The position numbers were made by a program, and so were the translations under genes. This document shows positions 5,990-13,913 of a stretch of 21,507 bases of DNA, piece by piece. The notes below the pieces were generated by a model. It saw only the letters and a list, made by a program, of their open reading frames with translations. It ran no database searches and was not told where the DNA came from. This stretch comes from Candidatus Woesearchaeota archaeon (GTDB lineage: Archaea; Nanobdellota; Nanobdellia; Woesearchaeales; JAGWAF01). The stretch's first letter is position 1; each line of letters starts with the position of its first letter. Where the stretch lies: positions 1-21,507 of the forward strand of contig JAFGCE010000003.1 of the NCBI GenBank assembly GCA_016932755.1, written 5' to 3'.

Positions 5990-7381
5990 CTATCCCTCCA
6001 TGAACTTTCTCATCATTGGATTCATATCCATCATATGCTGCTTTGCAACTTCTTCATACAGCCTGTAAATAATCATAACAGCAAGCAGTATTCCTGTCCC
6101 TCTTGACAATGCTCCTGTCAGGTCTGCGAATGAAGCCAGGAAGCCAACCGCAATTGCACCCATCACTGTTAAAGGTCCGATATATCTCTGCAAAATTCTT
6201 TCCAAAACCCTCTGGTCTTTCCTGAATCCAGGTATCTGCAGCCCTGAAGCCATTATCTGTTTTGCCTGGCTTTTTGCGTCCATACCCGAAGTCTGAACCC
6301 AGAACCACGAGAATATAACTGCACCTACAATCATAAACATCATATAAACCATAGCGTGGCTTACATCAACAAAACGCAAGCTTCCTGTGATGACTTTCTC
6401 GACGATATTTGGGGAGTGAAGCCACGCAACAAGCCCTGTTGCAGGAGTGTTTCCATAAAAAGTCCCCAGCCATGGGTGCCCCCAGTTCTGCATAAGCCTT
6501 GCCCAGAGCTGGACATTTGCCATCAGGGCAGCAACAAGTATAACCGGAATGTTTGAAGTATAAATAAAGTGCAAAGGCCATCTTATTCCGTGGCCCCTGA
6601 TTCTCCCAAATGAAAGAGGTATCTCAACTTTCATTGCCTGTGCATAGACAGCGATTGCAAAAACAGCTACTGTTGACACAACTCCTGCGAGCATAAGCCC
6701 TGCTGTTGTTGGGTCTCCTGCTGCCAATGACTGGAACAAAGAGGGGATAGCTCCTGTTGCTATCCCTGGGTTCACTGGGCTTGGCAGGGGAGAAAGCGCT
6801 TTGATAAATATCTCCTCTGAAACTCCGGCTGCGATAAACAAGCTGACTCCTGAACCAAATCCCCATTTGCTTACTACCTCGTCCATGAACATGATAAGCA
6901 TCCCGCCAAGGAAAAGCTGGAATACCAGCAGAAGCTGGAAATTAAAGTAAAGGGGAGTTGCCTGCAATGTGGATGAAGGCGCCAAACCTCCCATAAATAC
7001 ATAGATAAATGCCTCAAAGACGATGAAAAATATTGCAAGCAGCTTCTGTATGCCCTGGAAGGTTGTCTTTCCTTCATGCGTGGTCAAATCAAATTTTAGT
7101 ATGCCTGAACCATTCAAAAGCTGCAAAACGATTGATGCGGTTACAATCGGCCCGATTCCAAGCGATAATACTGAGCCGAACTTAGCTCCGAGGATAATTG
7201 AAAGGTATTCAAACTGCTGAAGCGCGTTTTGCCCCAGCCCAAACAGGGGGATAAGCCCCATAACAAAAAAAATCACAAGAATAATCAGTGTCCATTTGAG
7301 TTTTTCCTTGAAAGAAAGCCTTTTCTGGGTAGGCGGTGCAACCTCCGGAAGGTTTGCCAGTATTGTTTTAAAAAAAGACAT
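5990..7381 (-). CDS. secY: Preprotein translocase subunit SecY (Sec61 alpha)
   Basis: SecY forms the protein-conducting channel with SecE and SecG/Sec-beta. At 463 residues it has the normal archaeal length and about ten hydrophobic segments. The region after the first membrane helix (IPLFGLGQNALQQFEYLSI) fits the plug. IGPIVTASIVLQLL fits the second helix of the lateral gate. The basic, Gly/Arg-containing cytosolic loop near LSFGRIRGHG and the late loop with FRKDQRVLERILQRYIGPL fit the ribosome-contacting loops. It starts seven bases after the uL15 stop, the classic spc-operon position, and is followed at once by DUF106. secE and secG are not in this window. Confidence 0.97.
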   Translation of the reverse strand: MSFFKTILANLPEVAPPTQKRLSFKEKLKWTLIILVIFFVMGLIPLFGLGQNALQQFEYLSIILGAKFGSVLSLGIGPIVTASIVLQLLNGSGILKFDLTTHEGKTTFQGIQKLLAIFFIVFEAFIYVFMGGLAPSSTLQATPLYFNFQLLLVFQLFLGGMLIMFMDEVVSKWGFGSGVSLFIAAGVSEEIFIKALSPLPSPVNPGIATGAIPSLFQSLAAGDPTTAGLMLAGVVSTVAVFAIAVYAQAMKVEIPLSFGRIRGHGIRWPLHFIYTSNIPVILVAALMANVQLWARLMQNWGHPWLGTFYGNTPATGLVAWLHSPNIVEKVITGSLRFVDVSHAMVYMMFMIVGAVIFSWFWVQTSGMDAKSQAKQIMASGLQIPGFRKDQRVLERILQRYIGPLTVMGAIAVGFLASFADLTGALSRGTGILLAVMIIYRLYEEVAKQHMMDMNPMMRKFMEG

Positions 7382-7388
7382 TTTTTAA

Positions 7389-7862
7389 CTATTCCTCTTT
7401 TTTTTCTTCTGCAGCGCTCTTTGTAAGGCCTACAATCTCGCCTCCAGCAGATTTTATTTTCTCAACAGCTTTTGCAGAAGCGTAAGGAACCGATATCTTT
7501 ATTTTTTTTGAAATTTTTCCGTTTGAAAGAAGCTTGTTGTAGCCGATTTTTTCGAGGTCAACAGCAACAACACCCCCTTTTTCCTCAGCCAACTTCATCT
7601 TTGCCCATTTTTCTATCATTTGGTCGACTGTTTTGATTGTGATAGCTTTTATCTTGACTTGTATATTCTTTTTCTTGAATCCGAATTTTCCAAAATACCT
7701 CTCTTTCCAGATACAGGGCTTTTTTGCGTCCCCTCTCTTGCCTGTTCCGGCCATTCCTTTGCCCCCCCTGTTGCCGGCTCCTCTGTGCTTTTTCTTGCTT
7801 CCCCATCCGTGGGTTTGGGTGCCCCTCTGCCTGGTGTTTTTCTTTCTTTTTGAAGCAGTCAT
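7389..7862 (-). CDS. rpl15: Large-subunit ribosomal protein uL15
   Basis: uL15 is a late-assembling 50S protein with a long basic arm that threads into 23S rRNA. This 157-residue protein shows the Gly/Lys-rich arm (GSKKKHRGAGNRGGKGMAG at about 22-40), the archaeal KRYFGKxGF-type segment (ERYFGKFGFKKK) and the C-terminal globular half with VDLEKIGYNKLLSNGKI. The uL30 stop overlaps its start by one base (TAATG), a sign of coupled translation. A short Glu/Lys tail closes the protein. Confidence 0.96.
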   Translation of the reverse strand: MTASKRKKNTRQRGTQTHGWGSKKKHRGAGNRGGKGMAGTGKRGDAKKPCIWKERYFGKFGFKKKNIQVKIKAITIKTVDQMIEKWAKMKLAEEKGGVVAVDLEKIGYNKLLSNGKISKKIKISVPYASAKAVEKIKSAGGEIVGLTKSAAEEKKEE

Positions 7863-8284
7863 TATAACATCCTCTTTATCAAATCATTTATTTTATCTCC
7901 CCTGTATCCAAGAGCCCCTCCAATGCTGAACGGGACTTTTATTCCCTTTCTCTCAAATCCGCCCTTAGGGGGGCATAGCCTGAAGAACTTCTTAAGCTCT
8001 TCTTTTCCTTTTTTCTTTGTTTTCTCCCCCCTTTTTTCTTTCAGCTCTTTGGATGTAGAATCGCTAACTTCCCCCCATGTAACAAGGTCCTCAATCTTTT
8101 TGACCATTCCCATGATAGATGGGGTTTTTTCCAAAACAACACAGTAATTTTTTTTGTAAAGCCCAAGCATGTCCAGAGTATCCCTTTTTTCTTGGCTTAT
8201 CTTGTTATTGCCTTTAATTCTGACTAGGGCAATCTTTGCAGATTTCTTCTGCACTTGTTTCTTTTCCTGTTTTTCTTCACTCAT
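7862..8284 (-). CDS. rpl30: Large-subunit ribosomal protein uL30
   Basis: This 140-residue protein has the archaeal uL30 fold: the first strand IALVRIKGNNKIS (about 18-30), LDMLGLYKKNYCVVL, a long central insertion, and the C-terminal FRLCPPKGGFERKGIKVPF motif typical of archaeal/eukaryotic members. Bacterial uL30 is about 60 residues, so the length itself marks it as archaeal. It begins inside the uS5 gene with an ATGAGTGA overlap of eight bases. The first 16 residues are an extra charged Glu/Lys/Gln stretch. Confidence 0.95.
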   Translation of the reverse strand: MSEEKQEKKQVQKKSAKIALVRIKGNNKISQEKRDTLDMLGLYKKNYCVVLEKTPSIMGMVKKIEDLVTWGEVSDSTSKELKEKRGEKTKKKGKEELKKFFRLCPPKGGFERKGIKVPFSIGGALGYRGDKINDLIKRML

Positions 8285-9119
8285 TTTCTTCCTTCTTTAC
8301 TTTTCCTTCAACAATTCCAAGCTTTTCTATGTCTTTTTGCTTGATTTTGATTGCAATGAGCTGCTTCAGTGCCTTTTCGCACGCTTTTATCAGGTTTCCT
8401 TTGCTTCCTGTCTGTCCGCTTGTTTCAGACCAGATATCCTTTATTCCTGCAAACTTAAGAACTTTTCCGCATTCTGATTCAACGCAAAGCCCTTTTCCTT
8501 TTGGCGCTGGCATAAGAGTAATCTTAACAGAACCGCATTTGCCTGTTACCTTAAACGGAATTGAATGCGGCTTTTTGCACCCGCACTGCCATGACCCGCA
8601 CCCTCTCCTTATTTTGAATATGCCTAATTTGGCGTTTCTTATCGCTTTTTCTCTTGAAGGAACAGTCTCTTTGCTTTTTCCATATCCCATCCCTACATAT
8701 CCGTTGCTGTTTCCAGCTACAGCAAATGTGGCAAACTTCGGCTTGTTTCCTTCTTTTGTTTTTTTCTGCGTCTGCTTGAAAGCCCTTCTCTGCCCACCTC
8801 CAAACTTTCCTTTTGCCTGTCCTACAAGCAGAAGGTCTGTTTCAAGGTTTGGAAGAAGTATATCCACTATCTGGGATTCCAAAATTCTCGTCCCAGAGTC
8901 AAGGATTTCATCAATATCAGTTATTGTCCCTGCTTTTACAGCCTGGCCAATGGAGGTTTTTGGGGACCATGCAGCAACATCAAAGCTTATTTTAGATACT
9001 TTTACCCCTATCTCTTCTTCGCTTGGGACTTCTTCCATAACTTCTTTTTCAAGCTCAAGCTTTGTTTCTTCAACTTCTTCTGCTATTTTCTCTTCCTTTA
9101 GTTCTTCTTTCTTGGCCAT
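8277..9119 (-). CDS. rps5: Small-subunit ribosomal protein uS5
   Basis: uS5 lies near the mRNA entry channel and affects decoding accuracy. The core is unmistakable: ITDIDEILDSG, the double-stranded-RNA-binding part with FATFAVAGNSNGYVGMGYGKS (about 129-150), REKAIRNAKLGIFKIRRGCGSW and the C-terminal half with APKGKGLCVE and AGIKDIWSETSGQTGS. Several cysteines cluster at about 174-181 (CGSWQCGC), seen in archaeal members. At 280 residues it is longer than usual: residues 1-38 are a highly acidic Glu/Lys extension. TAAAATG joins it to uL18 upstream. Confidence 0.96.
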   Translation of the reverse strand: MAKKEELKEEKIAEEVEETKLELEKEVMEEVPSEEEIGVKVSKISFDVAAWSPKTSIGQAVKAGTITDIDEILDSGTRILESQIVDILLPNLETDLLLVGQAKGKFGGGQRRAFKQTQKKTKEGNKPKFATFAVAGNSNGYVGMGYGKSKETVPSREKAIRNAKLGIFKIRRGCGSWQCGCKKPHSIPFKVTGKCGSVKITLMPAPKGKGLCVESECGKVLKFAGIKDIWSETSGQTGSKGNLIKACEKALKQLIAIKIKQKDIEKLGIVEGKVKKEENE

Positions 9120-9120
9120 T

Positions 9121-9696
9121 TTATTTCCCTTCTATCTTTTGTTTTGTTTCTTCAAAATGTTTTGTTATCTCTTCAGGGTTGATGTTGTTTTTTGTGTAAC
9201 CTGAAAACTGGGTTTTGTGCTCTTTCTTCCCTTTTGAGTTTTTCGCAAATTCAGCAATGTGCTTTCCCTTTACCCTGTCTTCAGGAGGGAGCACGTCTTT
9301 TGCATGAGGAACATTTAATCCGGCGTCAACAGCCCCTTTTAGCGCTGCGTAAATCTTGTTTCCTTTTACTGAAGGGTAAAGCCCCATGTCCAGGATGCAT
9401 TTGCCTACCTTTTTATCCTTTGCTTTTTTTCCAAGCAGGAATCCTGTCAGGTATGACGCAGGCAGGCTGTTGCCTTTCATCTTCCACCCACTTTTTTTCA
9501 GTTCGTTTGAATGTGCCGAGACAATCACCTTGTCTCCTGCAGGGGAATATTCAACTACCTGAAGCATTATGCTTTTCAGGGATTTCCTTATTACAAGCCT
9601 CGGGTTTCCTGACAGCAGAAGGGTGAGCCTTTTCTTGTAGTTTGTCAGCCCCTTCCTTTTTCTCTTAAGCGGGATTATTTTTATTTTTCTTTTCAT
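9121..9696 (-). CDS. rpl18: Large-subunit ribosomal protein uL18
   Basis: uL18 binds 5S rRNA in the central protuberance. This 191-residue archaeal-length protein has the characteristic opening TNYKKRLTLLLSGNPRLVIRKS (about 18-39), the central STILAxSxEL-like segment as VIVSAHSNELKKSGW, and ILDMGLYPSVKGNKIYAALKGAVDAGL for the 5S contact region. The C-terminal part (about 150-191) is charged and less conserved. It overlaps the eL19 stop by four bases (ATGA). uL5, its usual 5S partner, lies in the same cluster. Confidence 0.94.
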   Translation of the reverse strand: MKRKIKIIPLKRKRKGLTNYKKRLTLLLSGNPRLVIRKSLKSIMLQVVEYSPAGDKVIVSAHSNELKKSGWKMKGNSLPASYLTGFLLGKKAKDKKVGKCILDMGLYPSVKGNKIYAALKGAVDAGLNVPHAKDVLPPEDRVKGKHIAEFAKNSKGKKEHKTQFSGYTKNNINPEEITKHFEETKQKIEGK

Positions 9697-10145
9697 TTTT
9701 CCTTAGCCAAGTGCCTCTCTTCTATGTATAGTTTAAGGTGTTTCTTGCTTCTGAAGAAACCTCCTTTTGATTTTTCATAAAGATTCCTGTAAACCTGAGA
9801 TGTGATTTTTTCCTTCTCCTTCATCCTCTTAAGAAGGTCTCTTTGGGCCCTTACCTGGTTTATCCATGTCTTTTTGAATGATGCTCGGGCATTCTCTCTT
9901 CCTTTCCTGCTTCCTTGCCCCCTTCTTCTTCCTGACTTTTTTTGGGTGTGCCTTGCTCTCACCCTTCCTTTGGATATTGACTTTACTGGTTTTTTTTCAA
10001 TTGCCTTGTCCTTGATAAGCCCCTTTATGTCAATCTTGGTTATAGCTTCCTTTATTTCAGCCAGCCTTTCCTCATCAAACCGCACTCTTTTTGGGGAGCA
10101 GTTAAGGATGTCTGCCGCAAGCCTTTTTTGTACATTAAGCTTCAT
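9693..10145 (-). CDS. rpl19e: Large-subunit ribosomal protein eL19
   Basis: eL19 is found in archaea and eukaryotes, not bacteria. All 150 residues align by eye with the archaeal family: NVQKRLAADILNCSPKRVRFD at the start, the basic linker SKGRVRARHTQKKSGRRRGQGSRKG (about 59-83), and the long helical tail with RAQRDLLKRMKEKEKITSQVYR and GGFFRSKKHL. The linker is normally wedged between 23S rRNA helices and helps form inter-subunit bridges. TAAAATG joins it to eL32. Lengths match archaeal relatives with no extension. Confidence 0.96.
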   Translation of the reverse strand: MKLNVQKRLAADILNCSPKRVRFDEERLAEIKEAITKIDIKGLIKDKAIEKKPVKSISKGRVRARHTQKKSGRRRGQGSRKGRENARASFKKTWINQVRAQRDLLKRMKEKEKITSQVYRNLYEKSKGGFFRSKKHLKLYIEERHLAKEK

Positions 10146-10146
10146 T

Positions 10147-10731
10147 TTATTTCTCCTTCTTTGTCAGTATTTTTTCCCTTTCCTTCTTCTCTTCTGTTTT
10201 TTTCTCTTCGTCTGTGAGTTTTTCTGCAAGGTCCTCTTTCTTCCCTTCCTTTGCTTTTTTCTCTTTCTCAGCCTTCTTTTTCTCTTTTTCTTTGGCTGTT
10301 TTCTCTTTCTCAGCCTTCTTTTTCTCTATTTTTTCTTCGACTAATTTAAGATAAGCGTCAATGTCCTTTATGTTCAGCACCTTTATTGACATGTCCTTTG
10401 CTTTTTTCAAAATTTCTGCTTTTTTTCTCTGTCCAACAGTGCTTGAGATTAATGCGCCCTCTCCCTCTTCTATTTTGCTTAGCTCTTTCAGATTGCTGAC
10501 CCTCACAGGCACAAAACCGTCTCTTGTGAGCCCCTTTACTTCTGCAGGCGAGCCATATCCGACCTCAAGCGGCTTCTTATACCCGGGAAGGCTGTACTTC
10601 ATCTTTGACTGAAGCCCCTTCGGCTTTCTCCATTTCTCCTTTAATCTTTTTCTTTTGTGGGAGTCCTGCCTGGTAAATTTAGGTTTCTTTGCCTTTATGC
10701 TCCTTCTTAGTGCCAGCATTTCTTTTGCCAT
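10147..10731 (-). CDS. rpl32e: Large-subunit ribosomal protein eL32 with long Lys/Glu tail
   Basis: eL32 is an archaeal/eukaryotic large-subunit protein. Residues about 14-128 are the core: KPKFTRQDSHKRKRLKEKWRKPKG, then KMKYSLPGYKKPLEVGYGSP, VRVSNLKEL and ALISSTVGQRKKAEIL. From about residue 130 to 194 the protein continues as a low-complexity Lys/Glu/Ala tail absent from most family members, with EKKKAEKEK repeated twice at a 14-residue period. The repeat is also present in the DNA. The tail probably projects from the ribosome surface; its role is unknown. Confidence 0.93.
   Translation of the reverse strand: MAKEMLALRRSIKAKKPKFTRQDSHKRKRLKEKWRKPKGLQSKMKYSLPGYKKPLEVGYGSPAEVKGLTRDGFVPVRVSNLKELSKIEEGEGALISSTVGQRKKAEILKKAKDMSIKVLNIKDIDAYLKLVEEKIEKKKAEKEKTAKEKEKKKAEKEKKAKEGKKEDLAEKLTDEEKKTEEKKEREKILTKKEK
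10257..10327 (-). repeat. 29-base imperfectly spaced direct repeat encoding the eL32 tail
   Basis: A 29-base stretch (four T then CTCTTTCTCAGCCTTCTTTT and TCTCT on the plus strand) occurs at 10257-10285 and 10299-10327, a period of 42 bases or 14 codons. Exact DNA identity suggests a fairly recent in-frame duplication within the tail. Confidence 0.7.
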
Positions 10732-10732
10732 T

Positions 10733-11281
10733 TTATCTTATATCCTTTCCGTCTTTGTTGGTCATGTATATTCCGTCCTGGAAAACTCTTAAATCCCTGT
10801 TTGTGATTCTTGTAAGGCTTTCAATATCAGCAGCCACCTGGCCTGCAAGCTCTTTGTTGCATCCTTCCACTGTGATAATCTCGCCATCAATTGTTACCTT
10901 AACACCTTCCTTTAATTTAAGGATTCTTGGGTGCTTTTCCCCGAGGAAATTTTTGACAATAAAATCCTTTCCTGTGACAGCAACATTCATAGGGAAGTGG
11001 CCTGAGCATATCTTCAGCTTGTAAACATGGCCCTGGCTTGCGCCTTTTATCATATTCTTCACATGCGCAGCATAACTTCCTACTTTTGTTTTTTCTCGTT
11101 TTGTTGTTGATTTTGCGCTGACTACAACACTTTCTTTTTCAACTTTTATCGTTACTTTAGGGTCTGCGAAAACTCTTTTGCACTCCCCTTTGGCGCCTTT
11201 TACAGTAATGAGCCCTTTCTCTAGCTTGACCTCAACTCCTTTGGGCACTTCCACTTCTTCATTGATTTCTTTTCCTTTCAT
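10733..11281 (-). CDS. rpl6: Large-subunit ribosomal protein uL6
   Basis: uL6 sits near the sarcin-ricin loop and the factor-binding site. The 182-residue protein holds the two duplicated domains: the first with EVKLEKGLITVKGAKGECKR (about 16-35), the second with KLKICSGHFPMNVAVTGKDF and NFLGEKHPRILKLKEGVKV (about 88-130), ending in the archaeal DRDLRVFQDGIY-type signature as NRDLRVFQDGIYMTNK. TAAAATG junctions on both sides tie it to uS8 and eL32. Confidence 0.96.
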   Translation of the reverse strand: MKGKEINEEVEVPKGVEVKLEKGLITVKGAKGECKRVFADPKVTIKVEKESVVVSAKSTTKREKTKVGSYAAHVKNMIKGASQGHVYKLKICSGHFPMNVAVTGKDFIVKNFLGEKHPRILKLKEGVKVTIDGEIITVEGCNKELAGQVAADIESLTRITNRDLRVFQDGIYMTNKDGKDIR

Positions 11282-11282
11282 T

Positions 11283-11672
11283 TTAGTAACAAAATGCGAT
11301 TATTTTTCCTCCAAGTCCTTTCTTTTTTGCTTCTTCATGGGTCATTATCCCTTGGTTTGTTGAGACAATCATAATCCCAAAATCTTCAGCCAGCAGGAAT
11401 CGTTTTTCAAATTTCTCGTAGCTGTCCTTTTTCACGCTGAACAGAGGCTTGACAACCCCGCAGTTGTTTATCCCGCCAATAAGGTTCACTTTGATTACAC
11501 CCCCTTTTGCAGGGGTTACTTCCTCATATTTCCCAATGTAGCCTTCTGCATTGAGCAGGTCGAGCACTTTCTTTACTACTTTTGAGCATGGGCTGACTAT
11601 GCAGCTGCTTTTTCCTGCTTTCTCGTTGTTCATTATGTGTGATAATGCATTTGCTAGTGGATCGTTTAACAT
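11283..11672 (-). CDS. rps8: Small-subunit ribosomal protein uS8
   Basis: uS8 binds helix 21 of 16S rRNA and organises the central domain. This 129-residue protein shows the N-terminal half with NDPLANALSHIMNNEKAGKSS (about 3-23) and EGYIGKYEEV, and the C-terminal half ending in STNQGIMTHEEAKKKGLGGK, the family signature. The last residues IIAFCY replace the more usual hydrophobic-aromatic end and are within normal variation. Its ATG follows the uS14 stop by nine bases. In bacteria uS8 represses the spc operon; whether it does so here cannot be told. Confidence 0.96.
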   Translation of the reverse strand: MLNDPLANALSHIMNNEKAGKSSCIVSPCSKVVKKVLDLLNAEGYIGKYEEVTPAKGGVIKVNLIGGINNCGVVKPLFSVKKDSYEKFEKRFLLAEDFGIMIVSTNQGIMTHEEAKKKGLGGKIIAFCY

Positions 11673-11681
11673 TTTTTAACC

Positions 11682-11912
11682 TCAGCTGTATTTTTTGAAA
11701 CCTATTTTTTTTGCAACTTCCCTGAAGCACTGCCTGCACAAATCCAGGCCATATTTGCTTATGTGGGCGTGGGTCCTTCCGCATCTCCTGCACTTTTTAA
11801 GGTTGAACCCGGTTTTTCTTTCTTTAGGAGCATTATGTTTGATGTATTTCTTGAGCTTTGCAGGCTTGACTTTCAGCTGCGGGAAAACTTTTTTATAGTC
11901 GCTTGTGGTCAT
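11682..11912 (-). CDS. rps14: Small-subunit ribosomal protein uS14, zinc form with N-terminal extension
   Basis: uS14 lies in the head of the small subunit. Residues 41-62 give the zinc knuckle: Cys 41 and 44 (CRRCGR), Cys 59 and 62 (CRQC), followed by FREVAKKIGFKKY. The protein is 76 residues, about 20 more than the common archaeal zinc form, because of an N-terminal segment (MTTSDYKKVFPQLKVKPAKL) not found in most archaea. I recall similar longer forms in DPANN genomes, which supports the placement. It overlaps uL5 by four bases (ATGA), so the long start is consistent with the operon's coupling pattern. Confidence 0.93.
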   Translation of the reverse strand: MTTSDYKKVFPQLKVKPAKLKKYIKHNAPKERKTGFNLKKCRRCGRTHAHISKYGLDLCRQCFREVAKKIGFKKYS

Positions 11913-12424
11913 TCTTCTTCACCTATCTTGACATTAAAATTATTTTTCATGAACTTGATTGCTTCTTCTTTTGTTACAGTGTGATTTTTTCCTATCTGTG
12001 TTCTCCTGATTTTTCTTTTCTTCACCCTGTACCCGGCTTTTTCAAATGTTATGCAGACCTCCAGACCCATAACCCCTATCTTTGCGTCGTATTTGGCATC
12101 CTTGATATCAATATATTCAGGTATTCCGAACGAGACATTTCCGCTGTTGTCAAAATTCCTTTCAGTCAGTAAATTGTCTTTTGCGTGGAGCAATCTTGGG
12201 ATTATGTCCATGGCTGGTTTTTTTCTTAAAGTTACTTTGCAGCCGATAGGCAGGCCAGGCCTTAATCCCCAGCCCATGATTCTCTTGTTTGTTATTGTTT
12301 TAACTGGAGGAATTCCTGTTATTGACTTAATCAGGGAAAGTCCTTTTTCCAGCTTATTCTGGTCTTTTCCTGCACCTATGTTAAGCGTGACTTTCTCTAT
12401 CCTTACTTCTTCCATCTTGTTCAT
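11909..12424 (-). CDS. rpl5: Large-subunit ribosomal protein uL5
   Basis: uL5 binds 5S rRNA and contacts the P-site tRNA. The 171-residue protein has the archaeal pattern: IEKVTLNIGAGKDQNKLEKG (about 9-28), GIPPVKTITNKRIMGWGLRP and GLPIGCKVTLRKKPAMD, then a segment with FGIPEYIDIKDAKYD and the late MGLEVCITFEKAGYRVKKR. It is joined to eS4 by TAAAATG upstream and to uS14 by an ATGA overlap downstream. Length is normal for archaea. Confidence 0.96.
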   Translation of the reverse strand: MNKMEEVRIEKVTLNIGAGKDQNKLEKGLSLIKSITGIPPVKTITNKRIMGWGLRPGLPIGCKVTLRKKPAMDIIPRLLHAKDNLLTERNFDNSGNVSFGIPEYIDIKDAKYDAKIGVMGLEVCITFEKAGYRVKKRKIRRTQIGKNHTVTKEEAIKFMKNNFNVKIGEEE

Positions 12425-12425
12425 T

Positions 12426-13118
12426 TTAGTTCAGTTTTAGCGCAGGTTTTCCTTTTCCTACTGCGAATGCATATTTTTTGAGTGTTTTTCTTGTGCTTCC
12501 ATACTCGCTGTTGTATGTTATGCTGTCTTTTTCTGTACTTTCAACAACACCCCTGCTTGAGATATGTTTTCCTGCGATAAGGAGGACATATGCCCCTTTT
12601 TCCAGAGTGAAATAATCAACAATCTTCTGCGAAGGCACTTCAATCATCAGGCTGCCTCCAACCTTGTAGTCATTTTTTTCAGCAATTATGTTCCTGCTGT
12701 CCCTGAGGTTGATTTGTATTTTGCCTCCCTTTATAGGGGTCTTCCCGATTATCTCGCTTATCTTAAGCTTGGCTTCTTTGTCGTCGATTTCTATAACAGC
12801 CAGCTTTCCTTTTGTATCCAACATAATTCTGAAATTCTGATTTGTTTGTTTTAGGTGTATTACGTCCATAAGTCCGACAGGGACTCTTTGGTCTTTAACC
12901 CTTCTTCCGTCAACTAAAACCTCGTTGTTGTAAAGAAGCTTTTTTGCTTCGTTCGTGGTTTTTACGCACTTAAGCAGGTTCTTGAGCACAACTCCCAGCG
13001 GAAGGCTCAGTGGTCTTGAATGCGAGCCTGGCTTTGGCCTTGTTACGAAAACCAGCCCTTTCTTCTTTATGTCCCATGTGCTTGGGATTGCGTATCTTTT
13101 CAAGTGGTCTTTTCCCAT
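12426..13118 (-). CDS. rps4e: Small-subunit ribosomal protein eS4
   Basis: eS4 is an archaeal/eukaryotic protein unrelated in position to bacterial uS4. The 230-residue sequence carries MGKDHLKRYAIPSTWDIKKKG at the start, an S4-type RNA-binding segment with ANEAKKLLYNNEVLVDGRRVKD-like content (about 55-78), the central eS4 domain with VIHLKQTNQNFRIMLD, and a KOW region toward the end (VLLIAGKHISSRGVVE, about 180-195). It sits between uL24 and uL5, its usual archaeal place, with TAAAATG junctions on both sides. Confidence 0.96.
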   Translation of the reverse strand: MGKDHLKRYAIPSTWDIKKKGLVFVTRPKPGSHSRPLSLPLGVVLKNLLKCVKTTNEAKKLLYNNEVLVDGRRVKDQRVPVGLMDVIHLKQTNQNFRIMLDTKGKLAVIEIDDKEAKLKISEIIGKTPIKGGKIQINLRDSRNIIAEKNDYKVGGSLMIEVPSQKIVDYFTLEKGAYVLLIAGKHISSRGVVESTEKDSITYNSEYGSTRKTLKKYAFAVGKGKPALKLN

Positions 13119-13119
13119 T

Positions 13120-13506
13120 TTAACTGCTCTTTCCTCCTGCTCTTTTCATCCTCTTTTTGTCATCCATGTTCAGGTCTTCAACAACCAAATTTGAAGCATG
13201 AATCGGATAAAGCGCCTTGCTCCCGTCTTTTTTTATGAACTCTATCCCGGTTATGTAAACTTTTGATTTTTTTGTGTCAACATCCTCAATCCTTCCGCTC
13301 TTTCCCCTGAACTGCCCCCTGGCAACTCTTACCTTGTCGCCCTTCCTTACTGTTATTGACCTTGTGCTGTGCTTTTTCCTCAGCTCGGCAGAAAGATGAG
13401 CTGCCATCGCCTTGTTTCTAAGGTGTTTTGGAGCGTTGGCTGTATATTTCCTCTGCTTGCTTGGCTTTTTGCTTGCCTTCCATTCCCTTGAAAAGTTCTT
13501 TTTCAT
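13120..13506 (-). CDS. rpl24: Large-subunit ribosomal protein uL24
   Basis: uL24 is an early assembly protein near the peptide exit tunnel. In 128 residues it shows the archaeal N-terminal helix region (RKYTANAPKHLRNKAMAAHL, about 19-38), then RSITVRKGDKVRVARGQFRG (about 49-68), which is the KOW motif, and VDTKKSKVYITGIEFIKKDG. The last dozen residues are a short basic tail. It starts four bases after the uL14 stop. Confidence 0.95.
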   Translation of the reverse strand: MKKNFSREWKASKKPSKQRKYTANAPKHLRNKAMAAHLSAELRKKHSTRSITVRKGDKVRVARGQFRGKSGRIEDVDTKKSKVYITGIEFIKKDGSKALYPIHASNLVVEDLNMDDKKRMKRAGGKSS

Positions 13507-13510
13507 TTTC

Positions 13511-13912
13511 TTATACGATTATGCTTGCTATTTTTGATATTGCAGGCCACCTTTCGCATGCTTCTTTTGCGATGGCACCTTTGAAAATTGTTCCTTTCGG
13601 GTTTCCCTTTTCATCCTTCAGCACAACTGCAGCATTGTCTTCAAATTTTATTCTTGTGCCGTCAGGCCTTCTATATTCTTTCCTTTGCCTTACAATAATT
13701 GCATAGACAACCTGCTTTCTCATGTCAGGCCTTCCCTTTATTACACTCGCCATGACAAGGTCGCCTATAGCTGCTGCGGGCTTTCTTCCTTTTACTGTTT
13801 TTAGCCCCACTACTGTGAAAATCCTGAGTATCTTGGCGCCGCTATTGTCGCATGTAGCAACATTAGCCCCTACAGGCAGCCCTCTTGTTATTCCTGCGCT
13901 AAGAGCCAGCAT
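13511..13912 (-). CDS. rpl14: Large-subunit ribosomal protein uL14
   Basis: uL14 lies on the subunit interface and forms bridge B8; in archaea the same face is used by aIF6. This 133-residue protein is highly conserved: GLPVGANVATCDNSGAKILR (about 11-30), GRKPAAAIGDLVMASVIKG, RKQVVYAIIVRQRKEYRRPDG and the closing GPIAKEACERWPxI-type motif seen as GAIAKEACERWPAISKIAS. TAAAATG joins it to uS17. Confidence 0.97.
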   Translation of the reverse strand: MLALSAGITRGLPVGANVATCDNSGAKILRIFTVVGLKTVKGRKPAAAIGDLVMASVIKGRPDMRKQVVYAIIVRQRKEYRRPDGTRIKFEDNAAVVLKDEKGNPKGTIFKGAIAKEACERWPAISKIASIIV

Positions 13913-13913
13913 T

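Noticed and set aside
8236..9204. 322-codon open frame on the plus strand opposite uS5 and uL30
   Set aside because: It is a shadow of Lys/Glu-rich ribosomal genes: Ser/Phe/Leu-rich, no recognisable domain, and fully overlapped by well-supported genes.
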